From NCBI RefSeq assembly GCF_001642935.1, contig NZ_CP016761.1, positions 2,914,001 through 2,978,000 on the forward strand: a stretch of DNA of 64,000 nucleotides. Reading direction: 5' to 3'. Of the stretch, positions 1-8,467 are shown in pieces. Numbering within the stretch: position 1 is the first letter of the stretch; the number at the start of each line of letters is the position of its first letter. Under the pieces are notes generated by a model. It was given only the letters and a program-made list of their open reading frames with translations. It was not told the origin of the DNA and searched no databases. The position numbers and the translations under genes are program-made. Origin of the DNA: Fictibacillus arsenicus (GTDB lineage: Bacteria > Bacillota > Bacilli > Bacillales > Fictibacillaceae).

Positions 1-47
1 CCATTAAATAATGTGTTAATCTCTGTTTGATCTTCTATCCGAAACAT
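1..47 (-). CDS. 5' end of an unidentified gene
   Basis: An ATG start (45-47, minus strand) is preceded by a good GGGGAG ribosome binding site and opens a frame that runs off the left edge of the window. The visible peptide is MFRIEDQTEINTLFNG. Sixteen residues are too few to recognise a family. The start is supported only by the ribosome binding site and the open frame. Confidence 0.4.
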   Translation of the reverse strand, partial: MFRIEDQTEINTLFN

Positions 48-194
48 ACTTTAGTCTCCCCGATAATTAAGTTGATAACTATCAAAAAATTCAAATTTCT
101 ACTATAAGTATATAAAATTGTTAATTTTTTTACCATAAATAATAAAACAACCCCCAAAACCAATAGAAGGTGTTCGAAAAATTAAAAAGTACAT

Positions 195-232
195 AAAAAA
201 AGAACCTCTCCGATGGATGGAGGTCCTTTTAT
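195..232 (-). terminator. Rho-independent terminator of the 76-aa gene
   Basis: Arms AAAAGAACCTC and GAGGTCCTTTT pair with one mismatch. Read on the minus strand, the stem is followed by a run of seven T. It lies just past the stop of the minus-strand gene at 251-481. Confidence 0.7.
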
Positions 233-250
233 TGCTGCCGCTTTAAATTG

Positions 251-481
251 TCATCCTACTTCTTTAACAGTCATAGGAACAAAAGATAATAACAAAGAAA
301 TAATGTTATTAATTTGTTCCGGAGTAATATGTATTCCATCGTTAGCTAATAATTCTTCTTTAAGACGTATGATTCTATCCACTTCTTCTAGCCGAGCATC
401 ACTCAAGCAATAATCAATCGTATTTAATAACTCCAGCAACTGATTATTTTTATTGGTAATGTAATATGTAGTGTTCACCAA
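251..481 (-). CDS. small hypothetical protein (76 aa)
   Basis: I do not recognise this protein. It is a 76-residue, soluble, helix-rich protein with a leucine-rich N-terminal half (LLELLNTIDYCL) and a charged middle (LEEVDRIIRLKEELL). The start is TTG at 481 or GTG three bases on; both sit 6-9 nt behind a GGGGGG ribosome binding site. It is a single gene with its own terminator (195-232). Coding is supported by the strong ribosome binding site, the terminator and its clean isolation. It carries no membrane segment or signal peptide. The function is unknown. Confidence 0.6.
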   Translation of the reverse strand: MVNTTYYITNKNNQLLELLNTIDYCLSDARLEEVDRIIRLKEELLANDGIHITPEQINNIISLLLSFVPMTVKEVG

Positions 482-697
482 TAAACACCCCCCACTATCA
501 TTATTATCGAAACTAAGGTCATTTTCCTACAAAAACAATTCGTCAAATGACGACATATCTTACTTTATATGGATTTTAACCCATTATACCTAATGCTTTT
601 TGTCGAAATCGGTCGTATTTTCAGGAACAAAGTCCTATTATTAATTCTTTTGTTAACTTACATATTTTACAAGTTTACGCATATCTGTGTAATTACT

Positions 698-1342
698 TTA
701 GTTAAATAACTTTGATAATGAAGCAAATGGAGAGATTTCCTCTTCAGCTTTTGTTTTATATACTAGTTTTTCAGGTTCGAAGAGTTTAGATTCCATGTAA
801 GAAGCTGGATTAATTGTAAAGACAACATTACTGAAAATCTTTTGAAGGATTTTAGCAGTATTAATTGCATCATCTAACGCCCGATGCTTAGAACCCTCAT
901 AGGTTAGTTCCAATGTTTGAAGGGCCCGTGATAATCCGTAGCGAAATCCTTTATCACTATCATGCAGCATACTGAAATGGAATTGCAGATCATTGTGATT
1001 AATAATCCATTCAATATCTGTCTGGTGAAAAGTAGAATCTGTAATGAGAGCCCATTTATCTTCAGGTCCCCAGGAGCATAAATAATAGTCTTCTAAGCCT
1101 ATCCATGCTCGAAAGCTTTCAATGGCTTCAGTGTAAGAAGGAGCCGAAATTAAATCTTTTTTTGTTATACCTGTAAGATTTGTTATGCGTGTATTTAATT
1201 TATCCATTTTCGGCTGAACAAAGGATTGAAACGTATCAAGATGCATTAGTTCTCCATTTACTACCTTCATTCGTATTGCGCCAATCTCAATAATTTCAGA
1301 CAATCGGTTAGTCATTTCCAGATCATAGACAATATATTGCAT
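698..1342 (-). CDS. DnaQ-like 3'-5' exonuclease (KapD/ERI-1 type)
   Basis: This is a 214-residue single-domain exonuclease of the DEDD superfamily, which removes nucleotides from 3' ends of DNA or RNA using two metal ions. Exo I is seen at about residues 7-9 (DLEMT, the D-x-E pair). A region with NLTGI at about 57-61 precedes the Exo II aspartate. Exo III is the HRALDDA motif at about 151-157. The size and architecture match stand-alone sporulation or RNA-processing exonucleases such as KapD rather than polymerase III epsilon. I chose the ATG at 1342 because AGGTG lies 9 nt upstream; an in-frame GTG at 1354 is also open but has poor spacing. The gene stands alone. Its substrate is not visible from sequence. 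Confidence 0.8.
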   Translation of the reverse strand: MQYIVYDLEMTNRLSEIIEIGAIRMKVVNGELMHLDTFQSFVQPKMDKLNTRITNLTGITKKDLISAPSYTEAIESFRAWIGLEDYYLCSWGPEDKWALITDSTFHQTDIEWIINHNDLQFHFSMLHDSDKGFRYGLSRALQTLELTYEGSKHRALDDAINTAKILQKIFSNVVFTINPASYMESKLFEPEKLVYKTKAEEEISPFASLSKLFN

Positions 1343-1667
1343 CCTCCACCACACCTGCCTTTCATCATTTTGCCCTTTTGGTGAATGTCTACCATTATTG
1401 TAGATGATTTGTTAACAAAATGAAATATTTCCATGAGTTTAATTCGTTGCAAGCTGATATAATTACTATGTCTTTTTATTTAGCTTCTTCGTTAACATTA
1501 TTTTATGATTTTGATCAGCTTACATGTCATCTATTCTCCATCTGTAAATGTTTATTAATCTGCCAAACTTTTTCATTTTCAATTTACTGTTTCTTTTGTT
1601 ACCATTATTGTTGTCTGTTTTAAATAAATACTATTCATGTAATCTTTGTAGCTCTTGGAAGGGTTGA
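1343..1667. other. intergenic AT-rich region
   Basis: Between the exonuclease gene and the GC-rich repeat I see no convincing gene. Short frames on the plus strand here are low-complexity Phe/Leu/Cys-rich and lack ribosome binding sites. The sequence is otherwise featureless. Confidence 0.5.
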
Positions 1668-1795
1668 TTTCCATTTCAGGTACTCGCTTTCCGCGGGGCG
1701 TGCGGTGAGCCTCCCTATCGCTTCGCGCTGACGGGGTCTCACCTGTCCCGCTAATCCCGCCGGAGTCTCGCACCTTACACTTCAATCAACTTTTC
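1668..1795. repeat. GC-rich palindromic dispersed repeat
   Basis: A block of about 125 bp is strikingly GC-rich against its AT-rich surroundings. It carries nested inverted repeats: GTGAGCCTCC pairs loosely with GGGTCTCAC, and the outer CGCTTTCCGCGGGG region with CCGCCGGAGTCTCGCACC. It ends in ATCAACTT. From memory, blocks with the CTTTCCGCGGG...GGAGTCTCGCAC pattern occur in many Bacillaceae intergenic regions as dispersed REP or MITE-like elements; that part is recall and was not searched. No protein is encoded. It lies between two unrelated genes. Confidence 0.6.
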
Positions 1796-1864
1796 AAAGA
1801 AGCCGAAAAGTAAAAATCTTTGTGAAAAGCCTAAAAAATCGAATTACATAATGAGGGATCTACT

Positions 1865-2527
1865 ATGAAAAAACCAATAATTTTATTAATATGCGCTGTG
1901 CTTTTAACCTTCTCAGCTTGTTCTAATGATGATAAACCGATAGATCAGACAACTGCTGAGACGAAAGCAGAAAATAATAAGGATGAACCTTCTCCGCCTG
2001 CCGCTTCAGGTGATGAAGAAGCAGAAGAAACTGCAGCAGCTGATGATGCAGAAAATACTTCAGAAGAAGATGAAACGAACGAAAATCAGGATGAAGAAGA
2101 AAAAGATTACTTAACAAGCCATCACCAATTTGTAGCAAGTGAAGTAACAAACCTTTCGGAAAAAGAAGTCAGCAATATGTGGGGAGAACCCGTAAGAACT
2201 GAAAAAATTCAATTTCGTTATTCTGGAACTTCGAACTTTATTCCAGCTGTTGTTAACTATTACCAAAATGAAAAGTTTGCTGTTACTTTTGTTGAAGGAA
2301 AAGCCGCTCGTCTTGTTTATTCGGTAATTGATGAAGAAATCTTATTTGATGATGATAAAACAAAGGCACTAGAATTAGCTGGTCTGCCAACAGATGTTGA
2401 AGAAACAACAGATACCGATACTGCTTTTGTATGGAACGATATTGGCGGTGTACATGAGGTAACAATGTTCTCTAAAGGTGAATTTGCAGACTATCTTTAT
2501 ATCATTCTAGATGAAGCCTATAAGTAA
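1865..2527 (+). CDS. lipoprotein, unknown function
   Basis: This is a secreted lipoprotein of 220 residues. A lipoprotein signal peptide spans residues 1-19 with lipobox FSAC, so Cys20 would be lipid-anchored to the outer face of the membrane. Residues 22-80 form a very acidic Glu/Asp/Ala/Thr linker. Residues 85-220 form a compact beta-rich domain with MWGEPVRTEK and WNDIGGVHEV stretches, which resembles small Bacillus extracytoplasmic lipoprotein domains; I cannot name the family. A GAGGG ribosome binding site lies 6 nt before the ATG. It is a single gene. Its role is unknown. Confidence 0.7.
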   Translation: MKKPIILLICAVLLTFSACSNDDKPIDQTTAETKAENNKDEPSPPAASGDEEAEETAAADDAENTSEEDETNENQDEEEKDYLTSHHQFVASEVTNLSEKEVSNMWGEPVRTEKIQFRYSGTSNFIPAVVNYYQNEKFAVTFVEGKAARLVYSVIDEEILFDDDKTKALELAGLPTDVEETTDTDTAFVWNDIGGVHEVTMFSKGEFADYLYIILDEAYK

Positions 2528-2652
2528 ACTACTAAACTGACACTTGGTTTCTATAAATCCGCACCTATCACGTTTCTATGCTTAACCTGTCTGCATAAAA
2601 TGGGATGAGGAGAGAAATCGGCTTCTCATAGTGCAAGAAGAGGAGTGAAACC

Positions 2653-2829
2653 ATGTCGTCGAGAAAGTACTGTTCTGATAGCTTTACGCTTTATGTGGTA
2701 CTATTCGTGCTGCTCATTATTGTCGGAGCCGTTTCGTACAGCGGGAGTTGCTGCGAGTATTCGTATCCATGTCCTTACCCATACGGATATGCAGCCAATG
2801 CGCCGGTAAGCGGTTATTGGAACGCTTAA
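2653..2829 (+). CDS. YjcZ-family tiny spore-type protein (58 aa)
   Basis: This is a 58-residue protein. An N-terminal hydrophobic helix (residues 13-29) is followed by a Cys/Tyr/Pro/Gly-rich tail with CCEYSYPCPYPYGY, the style of small YjcZ/SspN-type sporulation proteins of Bacillaceae. AGGAG lies 8-9 nt upstream of the ATG. A GCATAAAATG stretch further upstream (about 2593) vaguely resembles a mother-cell sigma -10 element, but this is weak. Its base composition (GC-richer) differs from its neighbours. A hairpin terminator follows at once. Spore association is family knowledge and is not shown here. Confidence 0.65.
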   Translation: MSSRKYCSDSFTLYVVLFVLLIIVGAVSYSGSCCEYSYPCPYPYGYAANAPVSGYWNA

Positions 2830-2833
2830 GCGA

Positions 2834-2871
2834 GAAAAAACACCATTCCTTTGGGAACGGTGTTTTCTTTT
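2834..2871. terminator. bidirectional terminator
   Basis: The hairpin CACCATTCC / GGAACGGTG is flanked by A5-6 on the left and T4CTTT on the right. It serves the plus-strand small gene ending at 2829 and the minus-strand nagP ending at 2873. Confidence 0.75.
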
Positions 2872-2872
2872 A

Positions 2873-4276
2873 TTACAGCTTTTCTCTCATACTGTCTGCA
2901 ATTGGCTCAACTTCTGCTCCCACTACTACTTGGATGTTTTGATTATTAAGTTTTATTAAACCTTTTGATCCAGCTCTTTTGAGTGCTTCTTCATCCACTT
3001 TGCTAATATCCTTGATTTGCAAACGTAATCTTGTAATGCAGTTATCAAGCTGAACGATGTTATCCTTACCGCCTAGAGCTGAAAGATATGCATCAGCTGC
3101 CGTATCATATTTTGAATCGGTTGATGTACCTGTTGCAGCTGCTTCTGCTGTTATCACATCTTCATCTTCTCTTCCAGGCGTCTTTAAATCTAGCTTTACG
3201 ATTAAATAACGGAAAACGGCATAATATAGAGCAAAATATACTGCACCTATTGGCAGCAGCAGCCATCCATTTTGAGCGATTCCAATATTGAGGAAATAAT
3301 CAATTGCCCCCGCCGAAAATGTAAAGCCATGGTGGATATCAAACAATACTGCAACTGACATAGAAACTGCTGTTAAAAGTGCATGAACTACATAAAGCAA
3401 AGGTGATAAAAACATAAATGCAAATTCTATAGGCTCAGTAATTCCCGTTACAAATGACGTCAGTGCCATACTGCCCAGCATCCCAGCAACCGCTTTTTTA
3501 CGATGCCTTTTCGCTGTATGAACCATAGCTAAACAAGCAGCTGGCAAGCCGAACATCATAACCGGGAAGAATCCTGCCATATAGAATCCTGCTTTAGGAT
3601 CTTCTGCAAAGAATCTCCAAAGGTCTCCTGTGACCTTGCCATTCTCACCAGTGAATTCACCAAATACAAACCATAAGAAACTATTTAATACGTGATGAAG
3701 ACCTAATGGGATTAATAGACGGTTGAAGAAACCAAATATTCCTGCACCAATTGCTCCAGCACTTGTAATCCATGTTCCGACATTTTCTAGCCCCATTTGA
3801 ATAGATGGCCAGATGAATCCAAAAACCAATCCAAGAAGAACCATCGTTCCTGCGGTTACAATTGGCACAAATCGTTTTCCGCCAAAGAAAGATAACCATT
3901 CCGGCAATTTTATATTATAGAACTTATTGTATAAGAGCCCTGCGATGACACCTGCTAAAATCCCCCCCAGAACAGACATATCGAACTTTTCGAATTCTAA
4001 TGTCCCTACTGCGATCGATTTAGCACCTTCTGTCAATACAAAATAGCCAATTGCTCCTGAAAGACCTGCAGCTCCGCTTCCATCTCTGGACAAACCTACA
4101 GCAACACCTATCGCAAAAATTAAAGCCAAATGTCCAAAAATCGCATTACCTGCTGCAGCTAAAAAAGGAATACCTAATAAGTCATCTTGGCCAAATCGTA
4201 ATAACAACCCCGCTGCCGGAAGAACGGCAATCGGCAGCATCAGTGCACGGCCAATACGCTGTAAAAATCCCAACAT
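2873..4276 (-). CDS. nagP: PTS N-acetylglucosamine-specific EIICB transporter
   Basis: The protein imports GlcNAc and phosphorylates it to GlcNAc-6-P. It has 467 residues. An EIIC membrane domain (residues 1-375) opens with GRALMLPIAVLPAAGLLLR and includes TGITEPIEFAFMF. A Thr/Ala/Asp-rich linker (about 380-398) leads to an EIIB domain whose phosphorylated cysteine is in DNCITRLRL (about residue 415). The order IIC then IIB without IIA matches Bacillus NagP; phosphate would come from a IIA elsewhere. It is the last gene of the nagA-nagP cluster. A GGGGTAGG ribosome binding site serves ATG 4276 or GTG 4279. An alternative substrate such as glucose is less likely given the neighbours. Confidence 0.85.
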   Translation of the reverse strand: MLGFLQRIGRALMLPIAVLPAAGLLLRFGQDDLLGIPFLAAAGNAIFGHLALIFAIGVAVGLSRDGSGAAGLSGAIGYFVLTEGAKSIAVGTLEFEKFDMSVLGGILAGVIAGLLYNKFYNIKLPEWLSFFGGKRFVPIVTAGTMVLLGLVFGFIWPSIQMGLENVGTWITSAGAIGAGIFGFFNRLLIPLGLHHVLNSFLWFVFGEFTGENGKVTGDLWRFFAEDPKAGFYMAGFFPVMMFGLPAACLAMVHTAKRHRKKAVAGMLGSMALTSFVTGITEPIEFAFMFLSPLLYVVHALLTAVSMSVAVLFDIHHGFTFSAGAIDYFLNIGIAQNGWLLLPIGAVYFALYYAVFRYLIVKLDLKTPGREDEDVITAEAAATGTSTDSKYDTAADAYLSALGGKDNIVQLDNCITRLRLQIKDISKVDEEALKRAGSKGLIKLNNQNIQVVVGAEVEPIADSMREKL

Positions 4277-4297
4277 CACAACCTACCCCTTTCACTT

Positions 4298-5197
4298 TTA
4301 AGTGTAGTTTTTGATCGCTTCTTTTAATCTTCCATTATGCTGTTCCAGATGTGTTATTGCTTCATCTGGTGAAACTCCAGTTACAAGCTGAAAGATAGCT
4401 GCCTTCGTGTTTCCATTCTGTTCTTTTAAAGCTTGTTCTGCTTCCTTTTCTGATACCCCAACTGCCTCCATAATGATATTTCTGGCACGCTGTTTCAGCT
4501 TTGCGTTAGTAGGCTGAACATCAACCATTAGGTTGCTGTACACTTTTCCCCATTTGATCATACTTGTTGTACTGATCATATTAAGTACTAGTTTTTGTGC
4601 AGTCCCTGCCTTCATGCGAGTTGAACCTGTAACCACCTCAGGTCCTGTCACAACCGTAATGCTCGTATCTGCAGCTTTTTCCATAGGTGAATTTAGAGAA
4701 CAAACCACAGCAGCTGTGAACGCTCCTTGAGCCTTCGCATATTCCATCGCACCAAGACAATAAGGAGTTCTTCCTGATGCGGCTATCGCAACAACAACAT
4801 CTTTTTTAGTTACATTTGCTTTTTGTAAATCTTTCTTACCAAGCTCGGAATCGTCTTCTGCTCCTTCGATAGCATGCTGAAGGGCATAATCTCCTCCTGC
4901 GATAATACCAACTACCAAATTTGGATCGGTTCCATATGTCGGCGGACATTCTGATGCATCTAATACACCAAGTCTTCCGCTCGTACCTGCGCCTATATAG
5001 ATCAGCCGGCCACCATTTTCAAAAGCCTCGACCACTTTTTCTGCTACCGTGCCAATTTTAGATAATACCGGGGTGATACAGCTGGCTACGCCAAGATCTG
5101 CTTCGTGTATTTTTTTGACCACTTCTAAAGTTGAAAGTTCATCAATATTTATTGTGTCTGGGTTTCTTTTTTCTGTAGCCAATTTTGTTAAATCCAT
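4298..5197 (-). CDS. murQ: N-acetylmuramic acid 6-phosphate etherase
   Basis: MurQ cleaves the D-lactyl ether of MurNAc-6-P to give GlcNAc-6-P and D-lactate, linking muramic acid uptake to NagA. The protein is 299 residues, the usual length. A SIS domain carries IYIGAGTSGRLGVLDASECPPTYG (residues about 57-80) with the catalytic Glu of SECPPTY, and later AIAASGRTPYCLGA. A C-terminal UBA-like helix bundle (EAEQALKEQNGNTKAAI) is also present. An earlier in-frame ATG exists, but AAGGGAG sits 6 nt before the ATG at 5197, so I use that start. It lies between mupG and nagP in the same transcription unit. Confidence 0.93.
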   Translation of the reverse strand: MDLTKLATEKRNPDTINIDELSTLEVVKKIHEADLGVASCITPVLSKIGTVAEKVVEAFENGGRLIYIGAGTSGRLGVLDASECPPTYGTDPNLVVGIIAGGDYALQHAIEGAEDDSELGKKDLQKANVTKKDVVVAIAASGRTPYCLGAMEYAKAQGAFTAAVVCSLNSPMEKAADTSITVVTGPEVVTGSTRMKAGTAQKLVLNMISTTSMIKWGKVYSNLMVDVQPTNAKLKQRARNIIMEAVGVSEKEAEQALKEQNGNTKAAIFQLVTGVSPDEAITHLEQHNGRLKEAIKNYT

Positions 5198-5246
5198 CAC
5201 GTTCTCCCTTCGGTGTTTGTTCATAACTCCTAATATCGTATATCTG

Positions 5247-6293
5247 CTAATCTAAGAAAATATACTTTTGTCCGCTTCCGATCCATTTCAATAGTGACTC
5301 GCTTTCCTTTCTTACGTATCCGGCTATATTCACTTTTGGACTAGCCGGAAGAGTCTCTAAACAAATTTGAAGTTCGCCTGAATATCTTCCATACAGCTTA
5401 TTATCCACTGTAATCAAGCCTCTCTCGAACGTATAAGCGGATGAAGGATCAGGCTCATAGACAGCGACCATACCCCTCGATTCTACAGATCGTATAACAT
5501 ATTGAGCAGGATCCATCCTATTCGTGTGGGTGCTGTTCCAAAAATGCTCATACCCCTTATTAAAAGAAGCATAAATCGGTACTGTACCATCAGCTAAATA
5601 GCTAAATCCTTTTGCGGTCTCTTCTGAGAGATTAGGATCACCGATGCAAATCTTATCGGTACCAAGTTCACGAAGTTCTAAAGCTGCATCTAAAGGTGAG
5701 ATATGTCTATGATCCTCAATCGTTGGAAGACCTTCATGTAAAGGTCCTCTTAATCGATCGTCTCCGGGAACAAATCCCATCGTTCTTATTCCAAAACGAT
5801 GAAACAATGCATTTCGATCTTTTAATGCTTGCTTAGAAATGCCGGTGAACGGTTTCGGATAAAAGTTATGCCATGCTTCTGATTGATTTGGCAAAAGCCC
5901 TTCATCCAGAAGATCTGACAGCTGAGCTTCATCCACAGTACTAGCGTTCAATCCGATTTTTAGAGAATGGGACAGCCAAGCAATCTGCTTAGCTGTGAAC
6001 CCATAGTCCATTCTCACTCCAGATATACCCCAATCTTTTAACAGCGGAAGCTCCTCAAACTTAAGACCCAGCCGCTCAAGTGAAGCTGGCGAAACATCAG
6101 CCATAACTTCCATATGAACATCCTGTGCTGTTTCGCCCAGCCATTTAACTTTTTCAACAAAAGAGAATCCCTCTTCTTCTGGAATATGAAGAGAGGTAAA
6201 AATGTACTGAAAACCATTTTTAGCCGCCTTCTGAATCCAGTCTTTATTTAGAGAATCAGGTTCACTTAAATAAATGGATATACCATAACACAA
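5247..6293 (-). CDS. mupG: 6-phospho-N-acetylmuramidase (DUF871, MupG-like)
   Basis: In Staphylococcus aureus, MupG hydrolyses imported MurNAc-6-P-GlcNAc to MurNAc-6-P and GlcNAc. This 348-residue protein has the DUF871 layout: a TIM barrel (YGISIYLSE at the N-terminus, GVRMDYGF at about 112-119, NFYPKPFTGIS at about 165-175, GFVPGD at about 195-200) followed by a cyclophilin-like C-terminal domain (about 240-348). The start is TTG at 6293, 10 nt after AGGAG. Position between murP and murQ strongly supports the assignment. It would let the cell use disaccharides taken up intact by MurP. Confidence 0.88.
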   Translation of the reverse strand: MCYGISIYLSEPDSLNKDWIQKAAKNGFQYIFTSLHIPEEEGFSFVEKVKWLGETAQDVHMEVMADVSPASLERLGLKFEELPLLKDWGISGVRMDYGFTAKQIAWLSHSLKIGLNASTVDEAQLSDLLDEGLLPNQSEAWHNFYPKPFTGISKQALKDRNALFHRFGIRTMGFVPGDDRLRGPLHEGLPTIEDHRHISPLDAALELRELGTDKICIGDPNLSEETAKGFSYLADGTVPIYASFNKGYEHFWNSTHTNRMDPAQYVIRSVESRGMVAVYEPDPSSAYTFERGLITVDNKLYGRYSGELQICLETLPASPKVNIAGYVRKESESLLKWIGSGQKYIFLD

Positions 6294-6310
6294 AAGTCAT
6301 TCACTCCTGG

Positions 6311-7687
6311 TTAGATGTCTTTTGCCATGCTTTCTTTAAATCCAAACGTCCATGTGAACAAGAATCCAAAGACATAAGCAATGACTAATCCTACTAAATA
6401 GAGAACCATTTCATTTGGATTCACTAAGAACACAAGCGGGATTCCAGATACACCGATTGCAATTGTAGCAACCTCATAGAATGCCTGGAATGCTCCGCCT
6501 ACTGCAGCCCCTAAACAAGCAGTTAAGAACGGACGTCCAAGCGGCAGTGTTACACCGAAGATTAATGGCTCACCGATACCTAGCATACCAACTGGCAGAC
6601 CGCCTTTTATTACTTTACGAAGTCTTTGGTTCTTCGTTTTGAAGTAAATGGCAAACGCAGCACCTACTTGACCGGCACCACCCATTGCAAGAATCGGCAA
6701 TAACGGGTCATCTCCGATTGTGTTGATAAGCTCCATGTGTACAGGTGTTAAACCTTGGTGAAGTCCTGTTACAACTAATGGCAAGAATGTACCTGCTAAA
6801 ATAAGTCCAGAGAATATACCGCCAATATCAATTAAATTCAACAATCCTTTAGTGATAAGGTCTGACAAGAAGCCTCCTACAGGCTGAAGAACAAAAAGTG
6901 TAGCAAAACCAGTAATTAATAACGCAAGTGTAGGTGTAACAATGATATCAATTGATGGATGAACAAACTTTCTGATACGTTTTTCTAAAAAAGCAATAAA
7001 TACAGCTGCAAGCATAACTCCGATTAAACCGCCGCGTCCAGCTACAAGCGGATCACCAAAAAGCGTAATATTTGCAAGCCCCGGGTTGATGATCAATATC
7101 CCCGCTGCACCACCTAATGCAGGTGTTCCTCCAAATTCTTTGGCCGTGTTAATCCCTACAAAAACGGCTAGATAACTAAAAACACCCCAGCCAATCAAAC
7201 CTAACATTTGTATAAATGCAGATTCTGGATCTGCACCCATTCTTATCGCTACGTTCGTAATCCCAGCAATCAAACCTGAAGCGACGATAGCAGGAATTAA
7301 CGGAATGAAGATACTTGCAATCTTTCTTAAAAATTGTTTAAATGGCGTAGCATTTTTCTTATTAATGGCATCTTTGTTCATACGAGCCATCTGCTCTAAG
7401 TCCATTGGGTTTGTTTCTTCCTCAACTGAATGAATGTTCATACCTGTTTCTTCACTCATAGCAAGTGTGACACGGTTGACGATTCCAGGACCGACAATGA
7501 TTTGCAATGTATCATCTTCTACGACACCTAAAACCCCATCCACGTCTTTTAAACCTGCTAGGTCTGCTTTTGACGGGTCATGTAAATTCACCCTGATTCT
7601 TGTCATACAATGCATCAATGTCTGGATATTGGATACGCCACCCAGCTTTTCAATGATGCTGTGAGCCATTTGCTGCTCTTTCCCCAT
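6311..7687 (-). CDS. murP: PTS N-acetylmuramic acid-specific EIIBC transporter
   Basis: The protein takes up MurNAc (and, in staphylococci, MurNAc-GlcNAc) with phosphorylation at C6. It has 458 residues in the order EIIB (residues 5-85, phospho-Cys in LMHCMTRIRVNL, about residue 27) and then EIIC (residues 110-455) with about ten hydrophobic segments and the GLHQGLTPVHMEL and GIGEPLIFGVTLPLG loops. The IIB-IIC order distinguishes it from NagP in the same cluster. The ribosome binding site GGGGGAAGG lies just upstream. A near-consensus cre lies at 7706-7719 in the gap before it, suggesting carbon catabolite control of murP-mupG-murQ-nagP. Confidence 0.88.
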   Translation of the reverse strand: MGKEQQMAHSIIEKLGGVSNIQTLMHCMTRIRVNLHDPSKADLAGLKDVDGVLGVVEDDTLQIIVGPGIVNRVTLAMSEETGMNIHSVEEETNPMDLEQMARMNKDAINKKNATPFKQFLRKIASIFIPLIPAIVASGLIAGITNVAIRMGADPESAFIQMLGLIGWGVFSYLAVFVGINTAKEFGGTPALGGAAGILIINPGLANITLFGDPLVAGRGGLIGVMLAAVFIAFLEKRIRKFVHPSIDIIVTPTLALLITGFATLFVLQPVGGFLSDLITKGLLNLIDIGGIFSGLILAGTFLPLVVTGLHQGLTPVHMELINTIGDDPLLPILAMGGAGQVGAAFAIYFKTKNQRLRKVIKGGLPVGMLGIGEPLIFGVTLPLGRPFLTACLGAAVGGAFQAFYEVATIAIGVSGIPLVFLVNPNEMVLYLVGLVIAYVFGFLFTWTFGFKESMAKDI

Positions 7688-7705
7688 TTTTTCCTTCCCC
7701 CTTCA

Positions 7706-7719
7706 CGTAAACGCTTTCA
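7706..7719 (-). promoter_or_regulatory. cre site (CcpA) upstream of murP
   Basis: On the minus strand the sequence is TGAAAGCGTTTACG, matching the cre consensus TGWAANCGNTNWCA at 13 of 14 positions. It lies in the nagR-murP gap. A second, weaker TGAAGCGCTAAAGCG overlaps the nagR stop codon at about 7731-7745. No clear promoter is visible between them, so it may act as a roadblock. Confidence 0.65.
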
Positions 7720-7738
7720 TTTTTTTATATAAAACGCT

Positions 7739-8458
7739 TTAGCGCTTCATATCGATCATAAATTTGTATCGGTCACCTCGATAAACTGAATGGACCACTT
7801 CAAGCGGTTTCCCTGTAGTTAAATAAGTCTGCCTTTGAATAAGCAGGACGGGAGCGCCCTTGGCAATCTCCAGAATCTCACTTTCTGCCTCTCGGGCAAT
7901 GGAAGCTTCTAAACTTTGAGTTGCATAATCTATATGGAAGCCTGCATTCTCGACCTGAGAATACAAGGAGCCTTCTTTTATATGAATCTCATTTAAATGG
8001 ATAAGCTGTACAGGCACAAAAGTTGTTTCGATTGCCATCGGTATTTCGTTCGCAAGACGAACACGCTTAATCTCGTAAACTTTTTCATGTTGTGAAATCT
8101 CCAGTGCCTTGGCTAGCTGATGGTTTGCTTCAACCGTTTGAAAGGATACGAGCTTTGATGCAGGTTTATAACCTCTTGCTTTCATATCTTCTGTAAAACT
8201 TGTAAGCCCTAATAATTTTTGCTCTATTTTTTTACCGGAAACGAAAGTGCCTTTACCTTTGCGCCTCGTTAAATATCCGTCATTGACTAGATTGTTGATG
8301 GCTTGACGAACAGTCATTCGGCTTACTTCATAATTCTCAGCAAATTCTCTTTCAGAGGAGATCATGCTGCCAGACTCCCATTCTCCTTTATCGATCTTCT
8401 GCTTGATCGCCTCTTCTATCTGAAAATAAAGTGGCAGGGGTGATGTTTTATCAATCAT
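7739..8458 (-). CDS. nagR: GntR/HutC-family regulator of amino-sugar genes (NagR/YvoA-like)
   Basis: This is a DNA-binding repressor expected to sense GlcNAc-6-P or glucosamine-6-P. The 239-residue protein has an N-terminal winged helix (residues 8-75; FAENYEVSRMTVRQAINNL, then the wing RRKGKGTFV) and a UTRA effector domain (about 90-235). It follows nagB, as yvoA follows nagAB in Bacillus subtilis. DasR/NagR-type operators (ACTGGTATAGACAACT-like) lie upstream of nagA and nagZ, which fits autoregulation. Its AAGGAG lies about 14 nt from the ATG at 8458, an unusually long gap, so the gene may be weakly translated. Confidence 0.88.
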   Translation of the reverse strand: MIDKTSPLPLYFQIEEAIKQKIDKGEWESGSMISSEREFAENYEVSRMTVRQAINNLVNDGYLTRRKGKGTFVSGKKIEQKLLGLTSFTEDMKARGYKPASKLVSFQTVEANHQLAKALEISQHEKVYEIKRVRLANEIPMAIETTFVPVQLIHLNEIHIKEGSLYSQVENAGFHIDYATQSLEASIAREAESEILEIAKGAPVLLIQRQTYLTTGKPLEVVHSVYRGDRYKFMIDMKR

Positions 8459-8467
8459 AAAAATGGG

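Noticed and set aside
1420-1623. Plus-strand frame of 67 codons
   Set aside because: Phe/Leu/Cys-rich low-complexity translation in AT-rich intergenic DNA; no ribosome binding site.
1579-1785. Minus-strand frame of 68 codons across the GC-rich repeat
   Set aside because: It exists only because the repeat is GC-rich and stop-poor; no ribosome binding site or homology-like pattern.
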